64,000 nucleotides of DNA, from the NCBI RefSeq assembly GCF_028369135.1, contig NZ_JAPWHW010000010.1:1-64000 (forward strand), given 5' to 3'. Positions 18,684-27,549 of the stretch are shown one piece after another. Numbering within the stretch: position 1 is the stretch's first letter; each line of letters starts with the position of its first letter. The position numbers and the translations under genes are program-made. The notes under the pieces are model-generated. The model saw nothing but the letters and a program-made list of their open reading frames with translations. It ran no database searches and was not told the DNA's origin. This stretch comes from Roseovarius sp. ZX-A-9 (GTDB taxonomy: Bacteria > Pseudomonadota > Alphaproteobacteria > Rhodobacterales > Rhodobacteraceae).

Positions 18684-18697
18684 TGAACAAGTGTTCA
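18684..18697. promoter_or_regulatory. Inverted-repeat operator downstream of the ivd promoter
   Basis: TGAACA-AG-TGTTCA is a perfect inverted repeat of 6-bp arms placed from about the transcription start of the ivd promoter. This position fits a repressor. Dyads of the TGAAC...GTTCA type are common for TetR-family regulators of acyl-CoA and branched-chain catabolism; the identity of the regulator is inference, as no regulator gene lies in the cluster. Confidence 0.6.
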
Positions 18698-18724
18698 ATA
18701 AATCCATTCCGGGAGATATGGCCG

Positions 18725-19888
18725 ATGTTTAACGCCGCGATGCAATTCGATCTGGGAGAGGACGTGAACGCGCTGCGCGACATGGTCCATCGCTGGGCAC
18801 AAGAGCGGGTCCGGCCAATGGCGGGCGAGATTGACCGCGAGAATGTCTTTCCGCACGCCTTGTGGGCCGAGATGGGCGAGTTGGGCCTCTTGGGGATCAC
18901 TGTGCCGGAGGAATTCGGTGGTGCGGGGATGTCCTACCTCGCCCATGTGATCGCGGTAGAGGAAATCGCCCGCGCCAGTGCCTCGGTCTCGCTCAGCTAC
19001 GGGGCGCATTCCAACCTCTGCGTGAACCAGATCAAGCTGAACGGCACGCCCGAACAGCGGCAGAAATATTTGCCCAAGCTGGTCAGCGGTGAACATGTCG
19101 GTGCTCTGGCCATGTCCGAGGCGGGGGCGGGCAGCGATGTGGTCAGCATGAAACTGCGTGCCGAAAAGCGCAACGACCACTACCGCCTGAATGGCAACAA
19201 ATACTGGATTACCAACGGACCCGACGCTGACACGCTGGTGGTCTATGCCAAGACCGACCCGGAGGCAGGCAGCAAGGGTATCACCGCCTTTCTGATCGAG
19301 AAATCGATGACGGGTTTCAGTACAAGCCCGCATTTCGACAAGCTGGGCATGCGCGGCTCGAACACCGCCGAGTTGATCTTCGACAATGTTGAAGTGCCGT
19401 TCGAGAACATCCTCGGTGAAGAAGGCCGGGGCGTGCGGGTTTTGATGTCTGGCCTCGACTACGAACGCGTCGTGTTGGCGGGTATTGGCACGGGCATCAT
19501 GGCGGCCTGTCTGGACGAGGTCATGCCATACCTCGCCGAGCGCAAGCAGTTCGGCCAGCCGATCGGGAATTTCCAGCTGATGCAGGGCAAGATCGCGGAC
19601 ATGTATACCGCGATGAATTCGGCCCGCGCCTATGTCTACGAGGTCGCCAAGGCATGTGATCGGGGCGATGTCACGCGTCAGGACGCCGCTGCCTGCTGCC
19701 TCTACGCAAGCGAGCAGGCGATGGTGCAGGCGCATCAGGCCGTTCAGGCGATGGGCGGCGCGGGCTTTCTGAACGACGCGCCGGTCGCGCGATTGTTCCG
19801 CGATGCCAAGCTGATGGAAATCGGCGCAGGCACGTCCGAGATCCGGCGTATGCTGGTCGGGCGCGAACTGATGGGGGCGATGAGGTGA
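18725..19888 (+). CDS. ivd: Isovaleryl-CoA dehydrogenase
   Basis: This 387-residue FAD enzyme of the acyl-CoA dehydrogenase family converts isovaleryl-CoA to 3-methylcrotonyl-CoA in leucine breakdown, passing electrons to ETF. The flavin-binding blocks [18 protein letters not shown] and [18 protein letters not shown] are intact. The likely catalytic base is Glu247 in [11 protein letters not shown], the helix-G position characteristic of isovaleryl-CoA dehydrogenase rather than the C-terminal glutamate used by other family members. The C-terminal [17 protein letters not shown] is standard. The ATG at 18725 has GGGAG upstream. It leads the cluster with the carboxylase, lyase and hydratase that finish the pathway. 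Confidence 0.95.
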   Translation: MFNAAMQFDLGEDVNALRDMVHRWAQERVRPMAGEIDRENVFPHALWAEMGELGLLGITVPEEFGGAGMSYLAHVIAVEEIARASASVSLSYGAHSNLCVNQIKLNGTPEQRQKYLPKLVSGEHVGALAMSEAGAGSDVVSMKLRAEKRNDHYRLNGNKYWITNGPDADTLVVYAKTDPEAGSKGITAFLIEKSMTGFSTSPHFDKLGMRGSNTAELIFDNVEVPFENILGEEGRGVRVLMSGLDYERVVLAGIGTGIMAACLDEVMPYLAERKQFGQPIGNFQLMQGKIADMYTAMNSARAYVYEVAKACDRGDVTRQDAAACCLYASEQAMVQAHQAVQAMGGAGFLNDAPVARLFRDAKLMEIGAGTSEIRRMLVGRELMGAMR

Positions 19889-19998
19889 ATCGAACCATGA
19901 TCGCAACCCTTTTGCTGACGGCGCCCGCCACGGTGGCCAACCTTTTGCCCGCGGCGGCGCGCCAGTCGATCCATCTGTCGAATGCCACCCGCTATTGA
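19885..19998 (+). CDS. Possible 37-residue ORF after ivd
   Basis: A short frame starts with a GTG overlapping the ivd stop (GTGA) and ends at a TGA at 19998. From its internal ATG at 19897 it reads [20 protein letters not shown], a hydrophobic stretch like a small membrane or secreted peptide, then a short polar tail. No family is recognised. The overlap with ivd favours translation, but the length gives little statistical support, so this is a weak call. Confidence 0.25.
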   Translation: MNRTMIATLLLTAPATVANLLPAAARQSIHLSNATRY

Positions 19999-20071
19999 TG
20001 CCCTGCCAATGTGCGAAAAAGGAGTATCACGTGACTCGTTGCCTTGACTTCTGCCGTGGGCGTGAGAGCGC

Positions 20072-21622
20072 ATGCTGAAGCCCACGGATAGCTACGACCG
20101 GCTCTGCGATGGTTTTACCTGGGATCTGCCGGCACGCTTGAACATGGCCGATCAGGTGCTGGCTCAGCCTGCGGATAAAACCGCGATCATCGACCTGACC
20201 GCCGGGCGCGAGGATGTCAGCTATGGCGATCTGACGCGGCTGGCAGACGGGCTTGCGCGGGCATTGCTGGAGCGCGGCGTGACGCGCGGCGACCGTGTGG
20301 GTGTCTTGCGCTCGCAGGATAAATGGTGCGCCGTTGCCCATATCGCGATCTGGAAAATAGGCGCAATATCAATCCCCTTGTTCAAACTGTTCATGCAGGA
20401 CGCGCTGACGTCGCGGGTTACGGATGCAGGTGCGCGGTTTGTGATTACGGACGGTGAAGGTGCCGAGATGCTGAGGCCGCTCAGTAGCGTGACACCGCTC
20501 TTGCCAGAAATGATGCCCCTGGACGATGCGCCCTTTGCTGCCGTGCAGACTGGCCCGGATGACCCTGCCGTTCTGATCTACACCAGCGGCACCACCGGCA
20601 GCCCCAAGGGCGCGCTGCACGGCCATAGGGTGCTGACCGGCCATCTGCCCGGCGTTGAGATCAGCCATGATTTCCTGGGGCAGAAAGGTGATTGCCTGTG
20701 GACGCCGGCCGATTGGGCCTGGATCGGCGGGTTGTTCGACGTTCTCATGCCGGGATTGGCGCTGGGTGTGCCGGTGGTTGCCGCGCGCATGGTGAAATTC
20801 AGCGTCGGCGAATGCTGCAAGATCATCGCCGAAGCCTCTGTCAGAAATGTCTTTTTTCCACCTACGGCGCTGCGGATGCTCAAGGCTGAAGATGCATCCA
20901 TCGGCGGGCTGCGCAGCGTTGCGAGCGGCGGCGAGCCGCTGGGGGCGGAAATGCTGGATTGGGGGCGCCGGGCCTTTGGCCTGACGATCAACGAATTTTA
21001 CGGTCAGACCGAATGCAACATGGTTGCCTCGTCCTGCGGGGCGCTGTTCGCCCCCATGCCGGGCTGTATCGGTAAACCCGTGCCGGGATTCGATATTGCC
21101 GTGCTGGATGCATCTGGCCAGCCCACGGATGCCGAAGGCGACGTCGCGATCCGGCGGGGCACGGCCAGCATGATGCTGGGCTACTGGAACCGCCCCGAGG
21201 AAACCGCGCAGAAGTATCACGGCGACTGGATGCTGACCGGCGACAAGGGCATGTGGCAGGGTGATTGCCTGCGGTTTGTCGGGCGCGAGGATGACGTGAT
21301 CACCAGTGGTGGCTACCGGATCGGCCCGGCCGAGATCGAAGATTGCCTGCTGCGTCACGAGGCGGTCAGCACCGTCGGTGTGGTTGGCAAGCCCGATCCG
21401 CTGCGCACCGAGATCGTCAAGGCCTATGTGGTGTTGAAACCGGGATATGCAGGGGATGCCGCGATGGAAGCGGCGCTCCGGAATTTTGTCAAAGAGCGGC
21501 TTGCAAGGTATTCATATCCAAGAGAAATAGGCTTTGTTGATGCGCTTCCGATGACAGTGACAGGCAAGGTGATCCGCAAGGCGCTGAAGGCGCGTGCGGC
21601 GGGTGAAGGGGGGCAATCGTGA
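20072..21622 (+). CDS. AMP-dependent acyl-CoA synthetase
   Basis: The 516-residue ANL-superfamily ligase activates a carboxylic acid to its acyl-CoA through an acyl-adenylate. The P-loop-like motif is LIYTSGTTGSPKGALHGHR near residues 169-187, the adenine/acyl block is INEFYGQTECNM, the hinge region is LTGDKGMWQGDCLRFVGRED, and the C-terminal catalytic lysine lies in VTGKVIRKALK. It resembles the medium-chain and acetyl-CoA synthetase groups. Placed 183 bases after isovaleryl-CoA dehydrogenase, it may activate isovalerate or methylbutyrate, or acetoacetate made at the end of the pathway; which of these is inference. An antisense ompW follows. Confidence 0.88.
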   Translation: MLKPTDSYDRLCDGFTWDLPARLNMADQVLAQPADKTAIIDLTAGREDVSYGDLTRLADGLARALLERGVTRGDRVGVLRSQDKWCAVAHIAIWKIGAISIPLFKLFMQDALTSRVTDAGARFVITDGEGAEMLRPLSSVTPLLPEMMPLDDAPFAAVQTGPDDPAVLIYTSGTTGSPKGALHGHRVLTGHLPGVEISHDFLGQKGDCLWTPADWAWIGGLFDVLMPGLALGVPVVAARMVKFSVGECCKIIAEASVRNVFFPPTALRMLKAEDASIGGLRSVASGGEPLGAEMLDWGRRAFGLTINEFYGQTECNMVASSCGALFAPMPGCIGKPVPGFDIAVLDASGQPTDAEGDVAIRRGTASMMLGYWNRPEETAQKYHGDWMLTGDKGMWQGDCLRFVGREDDVITSGGYRIGPAEIEDCLLRHEAVSTVGVVGKPDPLRTEIVKAYVVLKPGYAGDAAMEAALRNFVKERLARYSYPREIGFVDALPMTVTGKVIRKALKARAAGEGGQS

Positions 21623-21643
21623 GGCTTCACCATACACAGAAAC

Positions 21644-21665
21644 GGGCCTGCCTTTGGGCAGACCC
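21644..21665 (-). terminator. Terminator of ompW (minus strand)
   Basis: Read on the minus strand, GGGTCTGCC and GGCAGGCCC form a 9-bp stem with one G-T pair around a 4-base loop, followed by G then TTTCTGT. It lies 41 bases past the ompW stop and 22 bases after the acyl-CoA synthetase stop on the other strand, so it may serve both genes, better on the minus strand. Confidence 0.7.
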
Positions 21666-21705
21666 GCAATCCGTCACACCTATTCAGGCTTTGGATCAAA
21701 CGACG

Positions 21706-22320
21706 TCAGAACCGGTGGACATAGGCCACACCAAAGACCAACGGATCAATCTTGACTTTGCCTTGTTTGACACCGTTGATTTTCAGGTCGGATTCGATGT
21801 CGATGTAGCGCACATCAAGACGCAGCGCGCCGCGGTCACTGACCTTGAAATCGACGCCGGCATGGGCGGCAAGGCCCCAACTGTCACTCAGATCCACCGC
21901 AGAGGCGGCCAAGGCGCCGACCCCCTGTTCATCAAAGAAGTGGGTGTAGTTGATACCGACGCCAACGAACGGGGTCATCGTCGAGTTGTTCACGAAGTGG
22001 TATTGCAACGAGATTGTGGGCGGCAAATGCTTGGTCGTGGCGACTTTGCCGGTGCCGACCAGATTGATATCATGCTCGAACGGCCAAGCGGCCAGCACCT
22101 CGATGCCGATCCTGTCAGCAACAAAGTATTCAAAGGTCAGCGTCGGACGCGCGTTGTCCTCGACGTCGATCAGGCCCGGGGTCGTGGCGCTGTCGCCCCC
22201 TTGGGGCGAGACATTGTGAATACCGAAGCCAAGCGTCCAATCACCCTGGCTTTGGGCAAGGGTTGGCAGCGGCGCGGCGATCGCTGCTACAAGGGCGATG
22301 GCGGAAACAGTTCTGGTCAT
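21706..22320 (-). CDS. ompW: OmpW family outer membrane protein
   Basis: The 204-residue protein starts with a clear signal peptide (MTRTVSAIALVAAIAAPLPT, then LAQ) and ends in aromatic residues (VAYVHRF), the C-terminal phenylalanine signature of outer-membrane beta barrels. The pieces PTLTFEYFVADRIGIEVLAA, HLPPTISLQYHF and FVGVGINYTHFF are typical of OmpW, an eight-stranded barrel that forms a hydrophobic channel. The frame is open far upstream to 22713, but only the part from 22320 has a signal peptide. It runs antisense inside the leucine catabolic cluster and has an FNR/CRP-type palindrome 56 bases before its start. Confidence 0.9.
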   Translation of the reverse strand: MTRTVSAIALVAAIAAPLPTLAQSQGDWTLGFGIHNVSPQGGDSATTPGLIDVEDNARPTLTFEYFVADRIGIEVLAAWPFEHDINLVGTGKVATTKHLPPTISLQYHFVNNSTMTPFVGVGINYTHFFDEQGVGALAASAVDLSDSWGLAAHAGVDFKVSDRGALRLDVRYIDIESDLKINGVKQGKVKIDPLVFGVAYVHRF

Positions 22321-22375
22321 GGTCGTCTTCCTTTGGTCGTTTCGCAAATCATATGCTGCATCGCAGCGGCGCGAT

Positions 22376-22389
22376 TTGACCTGAGTCAA
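22376..22389. promoter_or_regulatory. FNR/CRP-family binding palindrome upstream of ompW
   Basis: TTGAC-CTGA-GTCAA is a perfect 5+5 palindrome with a 4-base spacer, the geometry of FNR/FixK/DNR-type sites (FNR consensus TTGAT-N4-ATCAA). It ends 56 bases from the ompW start codon and 66 bases from the divergent carboxylase start. OmpW is a known target of FNR in enterobacteria. Which regulator of the family binds here cannot be told. Confidence 0.65.
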
Positions 22390-22454
22390 AATCCTGCAAC
22401 AAAAACAGTCCGCAGGACAGGAATTCACCCAATCCCCCGTATGGAGAATAAGCA

Positions 22455-24059
22455 ATGAAACTGAAGTCAACGGCATTGCCGTCCTCCGAAGCGTTTCAGG
22501 CCAACCGGGCGGGGCATCTGGAGGCGCTTGAGGTTGTACGCGCCGCGGCGGAACTGTCCGCGGCAGGCGGTGGCGAGGGGCCGCGCGAGCGGCATCTGGC
22601 GCGCGGCAAGATGTTGCCGCGTGACCGGGTGGCGGGGCTTCTGGACCCCGGCAGCCCGTTCCTGGAGGTGGGCGCGACGGCGGCACATGGCCTCTATGGC
22701 GGTGCCGCGCCATGCGCGGGGTTGATTGCCGGTGTGGGCCGCGTGCACGGACGGCTCTGCATGGTGGTGTGCAACGACGCCACGGTGAAGGGAGGTACCT
22801 ATTACCCCATGACGGTTAAGAAACACTTGCGCGCGCAGGAGATTGCCGAAGAAAATCACCTGCCATGCCTCTATCTGGTGGATAGCGGCGGGGCGAACCT
22901 GCCCAATCAGGACGAAGTGTTTCCCGATCGCGACCACTTTGGCCGGATATTCTATAATCAGGCCCGGATGAGCGCCAAGGGCATCCCGCAGATCGCCGTG
23001 GTCATGGGGTCGTGTACTGCCGGTGGCGCCTATGTGCCCGCGATGTCGGATGTGACGATCATCGTCAAGGAACAGGGCACGATCTTTCTTGCCGGGCCAC
23101 CGCTGGTCAAGGCGGCGACGGGCGAAGAGGTGAGTGCGGAGGATCTGGGTGGTGGTGACGTGCATACGCGCCTCAGCGGCGTGGCGGATTATCTGGCCGA
23201 AGATGACGCGCATGCGCTGGCGCTGGCGCGGCGCGCGGTGTCCAATCTGGGCGGGGCGCAGTCGGCAACCGTGCAAATGCAGAGCCCTGAAGAACCGGCC
23301 TATGATCCCGAAGAATTGCTGGGCGTCGTGCCCGCCGATCTGCGGACGCCATATGACATTCGCGAGGTGATCGCGCGGGTGGTGGATGGCTCGCGCTTTG
23401 ACGAGTTCAAGGCGCGGTTCGGTGAAACGCTGGTCTGCGGGTTTGCGCATCTCAAGGGCTGCCCGGTGGGGATCATCGCCAATAACGGCGTGTTGTTCTC
23501 GGAATCGGCGCAGAAGGGCGCGCATTTCGTCGAACTGTGCAGCCAGCGGCGCATTCCGCTGCTCTTTTTGCAGAACATCACCGGCTTCATGGTCGGGCGC
23601 AAATACGAGGCTGAGGGCATCGCGCGGCACGGCGCCAAGATGGTGACGGCCGTGGCGACCACATCTGTGCCAAAGATCACGATGGTCGTGGGTGGCTCTT
23701 TTGGCGCAGGAAATTATGGCATGTCCGGAAGGGCTTATCAGCCGCGATTCATGTGGTCTTGGCCGAGTAGCCGGATTTCGGTGATGGGCGGTGCGCAGGC
23801 GGCAGGGGTTCTGGCGACGGTGAAACGCGATGCGATCGAGCGCAAGGGCGGCAGTTGGAGCGCCGAGGAAGAGGCGGACTTCAAGCAGCCGACGATCGAT
23901 ATGTTCGAGCGCCAGAGTCATCCGCTCTATGCCTCGGCCCGGCTCTGGGATGACGGTATCATCGACCCGCGGAAAAGCCGCGACGTGCTGAGCCTCAGCC
24001 TGCAGGCCGCGCTTTGTGCACCGATAGAAGAGACGCGGTTTGGCGTCTTCCGGATGTAG
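22455..24059 (+). CDS. mccB: Methylcrotonyl-CoA carboxylase beta subunit (carboxyltransferase)
   Basis: The 534-residue carboxyltransferase moves carboxyl from carboxybiotin to 3-methylcrotonyl-CoA, giving 3-methylglutaconyl-CoA. It has the two crotonase-like halves of acyl-CoA carboxylases: [20 protein letters not shown] near residues 53-72, [18 protein letters not shown] in the N-half, and [20 protein letters not shown] and [18 protein letters not shown] in the C-half, where the oxyanion-forming glycines lie. The NITGFMVG block and adjacency to isovaleryl-CoA dehydrogenase favour methylcrotonyl over propionyl or geranyl substrate. It lies 174 bases before the biotin-carrying alpha subunit. 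Confidence 0.95.
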   Translation: MKLKSTALPSSEAFQANRAGHLEALEVVRAAAELSAAGGGEGPRERHLARGKMLPRDRVAGLLDPGSPFLEVGATAAHGLYGGAAPCAGLIAGVGRVHGRLCMVVCNDATVKGGTYYPMTVKKHLRAQEIAEENHLPCLYLVDSGGANLPNQDEVFPDRDHFGRIFYNQARMSAKGIPQIAVVMGSCTAGGAYVPAMSDVTIIVKEQGTIFLAGPPLVKAATGEEVSAEDLGGGDVHTRLSGVADYLAEDDAHALALARRAVSNLGGAQSATVQMQSPEEPAYDPEELLGVVPADLRTPYDIREVIARVVDGSRFDEFKARFGETLVCGFAHLKGCPVGIIANNGVLFSESAQKGAHFVELCSQRRIPLLFLQNITGFMVGRKYEAEGIARHGAKMVTAVATTSVPKITMVVGGSFGAGNYGMSGRAYQPRFMWSWPSSRISVMGGAQAAGVLATVKRDAIERKGGSWSAEEEADFKQPTIDMFERQSHPLYASARLWDDGIIDPRKSRDVLSLSLQAALCAPIEETRFGVFRM

Positions 24060-24232
24060 AATGGAGCATCGGCATGATGTCGGTATCACGTCGGTATCGT
24101 GTCGGTGGGCCAGCACCGGCGACAAGTTGACCGGATGATGGCTGCAAAACGCGGAAATGTGGCGTCTGAGGAATTGGACAAAGAAGAATGCCGGGCAGCG
24201 CAGGTACGGCCCCAGGATGGAGAGACACAGGT
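24060..24232 (+). other. Gap between mccB and mccA with an 11-bp tandem repeat
   Basis: The 173-base gap holds no convincing gene. At 24079-24106 the unit GTCGGTATC(AC/GT) occurs twice in full and once in part (GTCGGT). At 24171-24188 there is a stretch (GAATTGGACAAAGAAGAA) resembling the intergenic element seen three times elsewhere in the window. The mccA binding site GGAGAG lies near 24219. Confidence 0.5.
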
Positions 24233-26188
24233 ATGTTTGACACGATACTGATTGCCAACCGGGGCGAGATCGCCTGCCGCATCATAGAGAGCGCGCGGGC
24301 GATGGGGGTGCGCACGGTCGCGGTCTATTCGGACGCGGACCGGGCGTCGCGGCATGTGGCGCTGGCGGATGCGGCGGTGCATATCGGTGGGGCGGCGCCT
24401 GCTGACAGTTACCTGCGTGGTGATGCGATTATCGCGGCGGCCAAAGCCGCCGGTGCGCAGGCGATTCACCCCGGTTACGGTTTTCTGAGCGAGAACCCCG
24501 ATTTCGTGGATGCCGTCACTGCGGCGGGGCTGGTCTTTATCGGGCCATCGTCACGCGCGATCCGGGCCATGGGCCTGAAGGACGCGGCCAAGGCGTTGAT
24601 GGTCGAGGCTGGCGTGCCGGTGGTGCCGGGCTATCACGGCAAGAACCAGGATGACGGGTTCCTGGCCGAGCGCGCCGCCGAGATCGGGTATCCGGTGCTG
24701 ATCAAGGCCGTGGCAGGCGGCGGCGGCAAGGGTATGCGGCTGGTCGAGAAAGCGAATGATTTCGCCGACGCGCTGGAAAGCGCGCGCAGCGAAGCCGCCA
24801 AGGCGTTCGGCAATGACGCCGTGCTGGTCGAGAAATACATCCAGCAGCCGCGCCATATCGAGGTGCAGGTGTTCGGTGATGGCCAGCGCGCCGTGCATCT
24901 CTTTGAGCGGGACTGCTCGTTGCAGCGGCGTCATCAGAAGGTGATCGAGGAAGCGCCCGCGCCGGGCATGACCGAAGACGTGCGCGCGGCGATGGGGGCG
25001 GCGGCGGTGCGCGCGGCCGAGGCGATCGGCTATAGCGGGGCGGGTACGGTAGAGTTCATCGTCGATGGGGCCGGCGGGCTGCGGCCGGACGGGTTCTGGT
25101 TCATGGAAATGAACACGCGGTTGCAGGTGGAACATCCCGTCACGGAGGCGATCACCGGCGTTGATCTGGTGGAATGGCAGTTGCGCGTGGCCAGCGGGGA
25201 GGCCTTGCCCGTCGCCCAGGAGGATCTGAGCATCACTGGCCATGCCTTCGAGGCGCGGCTATATGCCGAGGATGTGCCCAAAGGCTTCCTGCCTGCCACC
25301 GGCACGCTGGCGCATCTGCGCTTTCCGCCCGATGCGCGCGCGGATACCGGCGTGCGGACAGGCGACGAGATCAGCCCGTTCTACGATCCGATGATTGCCA
25401 AGCTGATCACCCACGGCCCCACCCGCGAAGTGGCCCTGCGGCGGCTGTCGGCGGCGCTGGAGGTCTGCGAGGTGGCGGGGACGGTCACCAACCTGGCATT
25501 TTTGGGCGCGCTGGCGCGGCATGACGGATTTTCGCGCGGTGAGGTCGATACCGGGCTGATCGCGCGTGATCTGGACGCGCTGGTGGTGCCTCCGGAGCCC
25601 ACGCCGCAGGATGTCGCGCTGGCGGGGATGGCGGCGCTGGGGCTGCTGGAAGGCGGTGAAGGCGAGATCGGGTTCACGCTCTGGACGCCGCTGGAACGCG
25701 CACAGGTGCTGCGCCGTGGCGAAGAGGAGATCGTGCTGCGGGTGCGGGTGCTGTCGGCGGATGCCTGCGATGTGCTGCTGGGCGCGCAGACCGTCGAGGC
25801 GCGCCGCATCGGCGGGCGCTGGCAGCTGGACGGGCAGATCGCACCGGAGGTGGTCGTGACCGGCTCTCTGGTCACGGTCTTCGCGCAATACGGGCTGAGC
25901 TTTGAGATCGTTGACCCGTTGGACCGTGCCAGTGCGCGTGGCGGCGACAGTGCGCTGATTGAGGCACCGATGCCGGGGCTGGTGAAGGCGGTCTTCGCCA
26001 AGGCGGGCGAGGCGGTAAAGGCAGGCGACCGGCTGGCGGTGCTGGAGGCGATGAAGATGGAGCATGCATTGTTGGCCGCGCGCGACGGTGTCGTGGCGGA
26101 GGTGCTGGTCACCGCCGGTTCGCAGGTCGCGGCGGGCGCGGCATTGGTGCGGCTGGAGGCGGAAGAGGCGGAGGGAGAGGCGGCCTGA
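24233..26188 (+). CDS. mccA: Methylcrotonyl-CoA carboxylase alpha subunit (biotin carboxylase and carrier)
   Basis: This 651-residue protein carboxylates biotin with bicarbonate and ATP and carries it to MccB. The N-terminus MFDTILIANRGEIACRIIES starts the biotin carboxylase domain, the ATP-grasp glycine loop is KAVAGGGGKGMRLVE, and the catalytic region includes FMEMNTRLQVEHPVTEAITG. After a linker domain (about residues 450-575) the biotinyl carrier domain ends the chain, with the biotinylated Lys608 in LEAMKMEH. BirA (49762) would attach the biotin. I chose the ATG at 24233 because the family begins at F(D/N)(T/K)(I/L)LIANRGEIA. Its stop overlaps the following transferase gene by one base. 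Confidence 0.96.
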   Translation: MFDTILIANRGEIACRIIESARAMGVRTVAVYSDADRASRHVALADAAVHIGGAAPADSYLRGDAIIAAAKAAGAQAIHPGYGFLSENPDFVDAVTAAGLVFIGPSSRAIRAMGLKDAAKALMVEAGVPVVPGYHGKNQDDGFLAERAAEIGYPVLIKAVAGGGGKGMRLVEKANDFADALESARSEAAKAFGNDAVLVEKYIQQPRHIEVQVFGDGQRAVHLFERDCSLQRRHQKVIEEAPAPGMTEDVRAAMGAAAVRAAEAIGYSGAGTVEFIVDGAGGLRPDGFWFMEMNTRLQVEHPVTEAITGVDLVEWQLRVASGEALPVAQEDLSITGHAFEARLYAEDVPKGFLPATGTLAHLRFPPDARADTGVRTGDEISPFYDPMIAKLITHGPTREVALRRLSAALEVCEVAGTVTNLAFLGALARHDGFSRGEVDTGLIARDLDALVVPPEPTPQDVALAGMAALGLLEGGEGEIGFTLWTPLERAQVLRRGEEEIVLRVRVLSADACDVLLGAQTVEARRIGGRWQLDGQIAPEVVVTGSLVTVFAQYGLSFEIVDPLDRASARGGDSALIEAPMPGLVKAVFAKAGEAVKAGDRLAVLEAMKMEHALLAARDGVVAEVLVTAGSQVAAGAALVRLEAEEAEGEAA

Positions 26189-26853
26189 TGGCGCAGGTGC
26201 TGCGTCTGACGGGATATGGCCCGAGCGTCTATACATGGGCGGCGCGGCTGGCACTGGCCGAGGCGGGCGCGGCATTCGATTTTGTCGATGTCGATCCTTT
26301 TGCCGAGGCCGGGCAGGCGCAACTGATCCCGCTGCATCCCTTTGGCCGGGTGCCGGTGCTGGAGCATGGCGCGTTTCGGCTGTGGGAGACGGCGGCGATC
26401 CTCGATTATGTCGATGCCGAGTTTGCAGGCGGGCAGATGACCCCCGGCACGGCGCGGCCAAGGGCGCGGATGCGGCAGGTGATCGGGATCGTCGATGCCT
26501 ATGGCTACTGGCCCTTGGTGCGGCAGGTCTTTTCGCAGCGGGTGTTTGGCCCGTTGCAGGGCGAGGCGGCGGATGAGGCCGAGATTGCGGCGGGGCTGGA
26601 CCGCGCGGGGCCGGTTCTGACCGCGCTCGAGGCGATTGCGGCAGAGGGGCTGGTGCTGAACCCGGGGCGCGTCACCCTGGCTGATTGCCATCTGCTGCCG
26701 ATGCTGGCTTATTTCGCGCAAGCGCCGGACGGGGCCGAAACACTTGGAGCGTATCCGGCGTTGGGGGCATGGTACGCGGCGATGGAAGCGCGCCGCACCG
26801 TCCGGGATACGATGCCCGCCCTCGGGGTGGAAATGACAGGAGAGACAGGATGA
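26188..26853 (+). CDS. Glutathione S-transferase family protein
   Basis: The 221-residue protein has a thioredoxin-fold N-domain (MAQVLRLTGYGPSVYTWAAR, with the loop HPFGRVPVLEHGAFRLWETA, whose cis-proline and E-T/S pair bind glutathione) and an all-helical C-domain with LADCHLLPML. The ATG shares a base with the mccA stop, so it is translationally coupled within the leucine cluster. The substrate is unknown; detoxification of a reactive unsaturated acyl intermediate is a plausible but untested role. A second glutathione transferase follows with a 4-base overlap. The two are only distantly similar, so they are not a recent tandem duplication. Confidence 0.87.
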   Translation: MAQVLRLTGYGPSVYTWAARLALAEAGAAFDFVDVDPFAEAGQAQLIPLHPFGRVPVLEHGAFRLWETAAILDYVDAEFAGGQMTPGTARPRARMRQVIGIVDAYGYWPLVRQVFSQRVFGPLQGEAADEAEIAAGLDRAGPVLTALEAIAAEGLVLNPGRVTLADCHLLPMLAYFAQAPDGAETLGAYPALGAWYAAMEARRTVRDTMPALGVEMTGETG

Positions 26854-27518
26854 TTACGCTGCACCATGTGCCGCAAAGCCGCTCGATGCGTGTGCTTTGG
26901 CTGCTGAATGAACTGGGCGAGGAGTTTCGTCTGGTCGAGCATGCGTTTGACCGCAGTCTGCGCAGCCCGGAGTTTTTGACGTTGTCACCTGCCGGGCGGG
27001 TGCCCGCGCTCGAGATCGACGGCGAGCGCATGTTCGAGAGTGGCGCGATGGTCGAGTACCTTTGCGAGCGGTTCCCCGAGCGCGGGATGGGGCGCGCGCC
27101 CCGCGACATGGACCGGATGGCCTGGCTGGTCTGGGTGCATTTCGCCGAAACGGTCAGCCAGCACGTGGCGGCGCTGACCCAGCAGCATGTGCTGCTGTAT
27201 GAGGATTCGATGCGCAGCCCGGTGGTGATGAAGCTGGAGGCTGCACGGCTGCGCAAGTGCTATGCGGCGATCGAGGCGCGGTTGAGCACGCCGGTGGAAA
27301 ACCGCGATTACCTGCTGACGGGCGGCTATTCGGCGGCAGATATCTGTGTTGGTCAGGCGGTCTACATGGCGCAGCATTTCGCGACGCTGGAGGGCTTTCC
27401 CGAAACCGCCAAATGGTTCGCACGCCTGACCGAGCGGCAAAGTTACCAGGATGCATTGCCCGGGCCGGACAGCAGCCGCATCTACGACCGGGATTTCTAT
27501 CCGGCATGGGAAGAATGA
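26850..27518 (+). CDS. Glutathione S-transferase family protein (second copy)
   Basis: The 222-residue protein begins MITLHHVPQSRSMRVLWLLN, the beta-class-like glutathione transferase start where Ser12 can serve as catalytic residue. SPAGRVPALEIDGERMFESG supplies the cis-proline and the E-S pair that hold glutathione, and the helical C-domain contains YSAADICVGQAVY with the N-capping-box-like aspartate. It starts inside the previous gene (ATGA overlap) and is followed at once by the intergenic element at 27519. Together with the preceding paralogue it sits between the carboxylase and HMG-CoA lyase genes. Confidence 0.87.
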   Translation: MITLHHVPQSRSMRVLWLLNELGEEFRLVEHAFDRSLRSPEFLTLSPAGRVPALEIDGERMFESGAMVEYLCERFPERGMGRAPRDMDRMAWLVWVHFAETVSQHVAALTQQHVLLYEDSMRSPVVMKLEAARLRKCYAAIEARLSTPVENRDYLLTGGYSAADICVGQAVYMAQHFATLEGFPETAKWFARLTERQSYQDALPGPDSSRIYDRDFYPAWEE

Positions 27519-27538
27519 GTATTTTTGGCAAAATGAAG
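27519..27538 (+). repeat. Recurrent intergenic element, copy 1
   Basis: GTATTTTTGGCAAAATGAAG begins at the first base after the stop of the second glutathione transferase and ends 11 bases before the HMG-CoA lyase start. It matches the copies at 49748 and 58270 in the pattern GTATTTnnGG-AAA-GAAG. Nothing coding explains it. Confidence 0.6.
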
Positions 27539-27549
27539 GGGCAGGGGGC

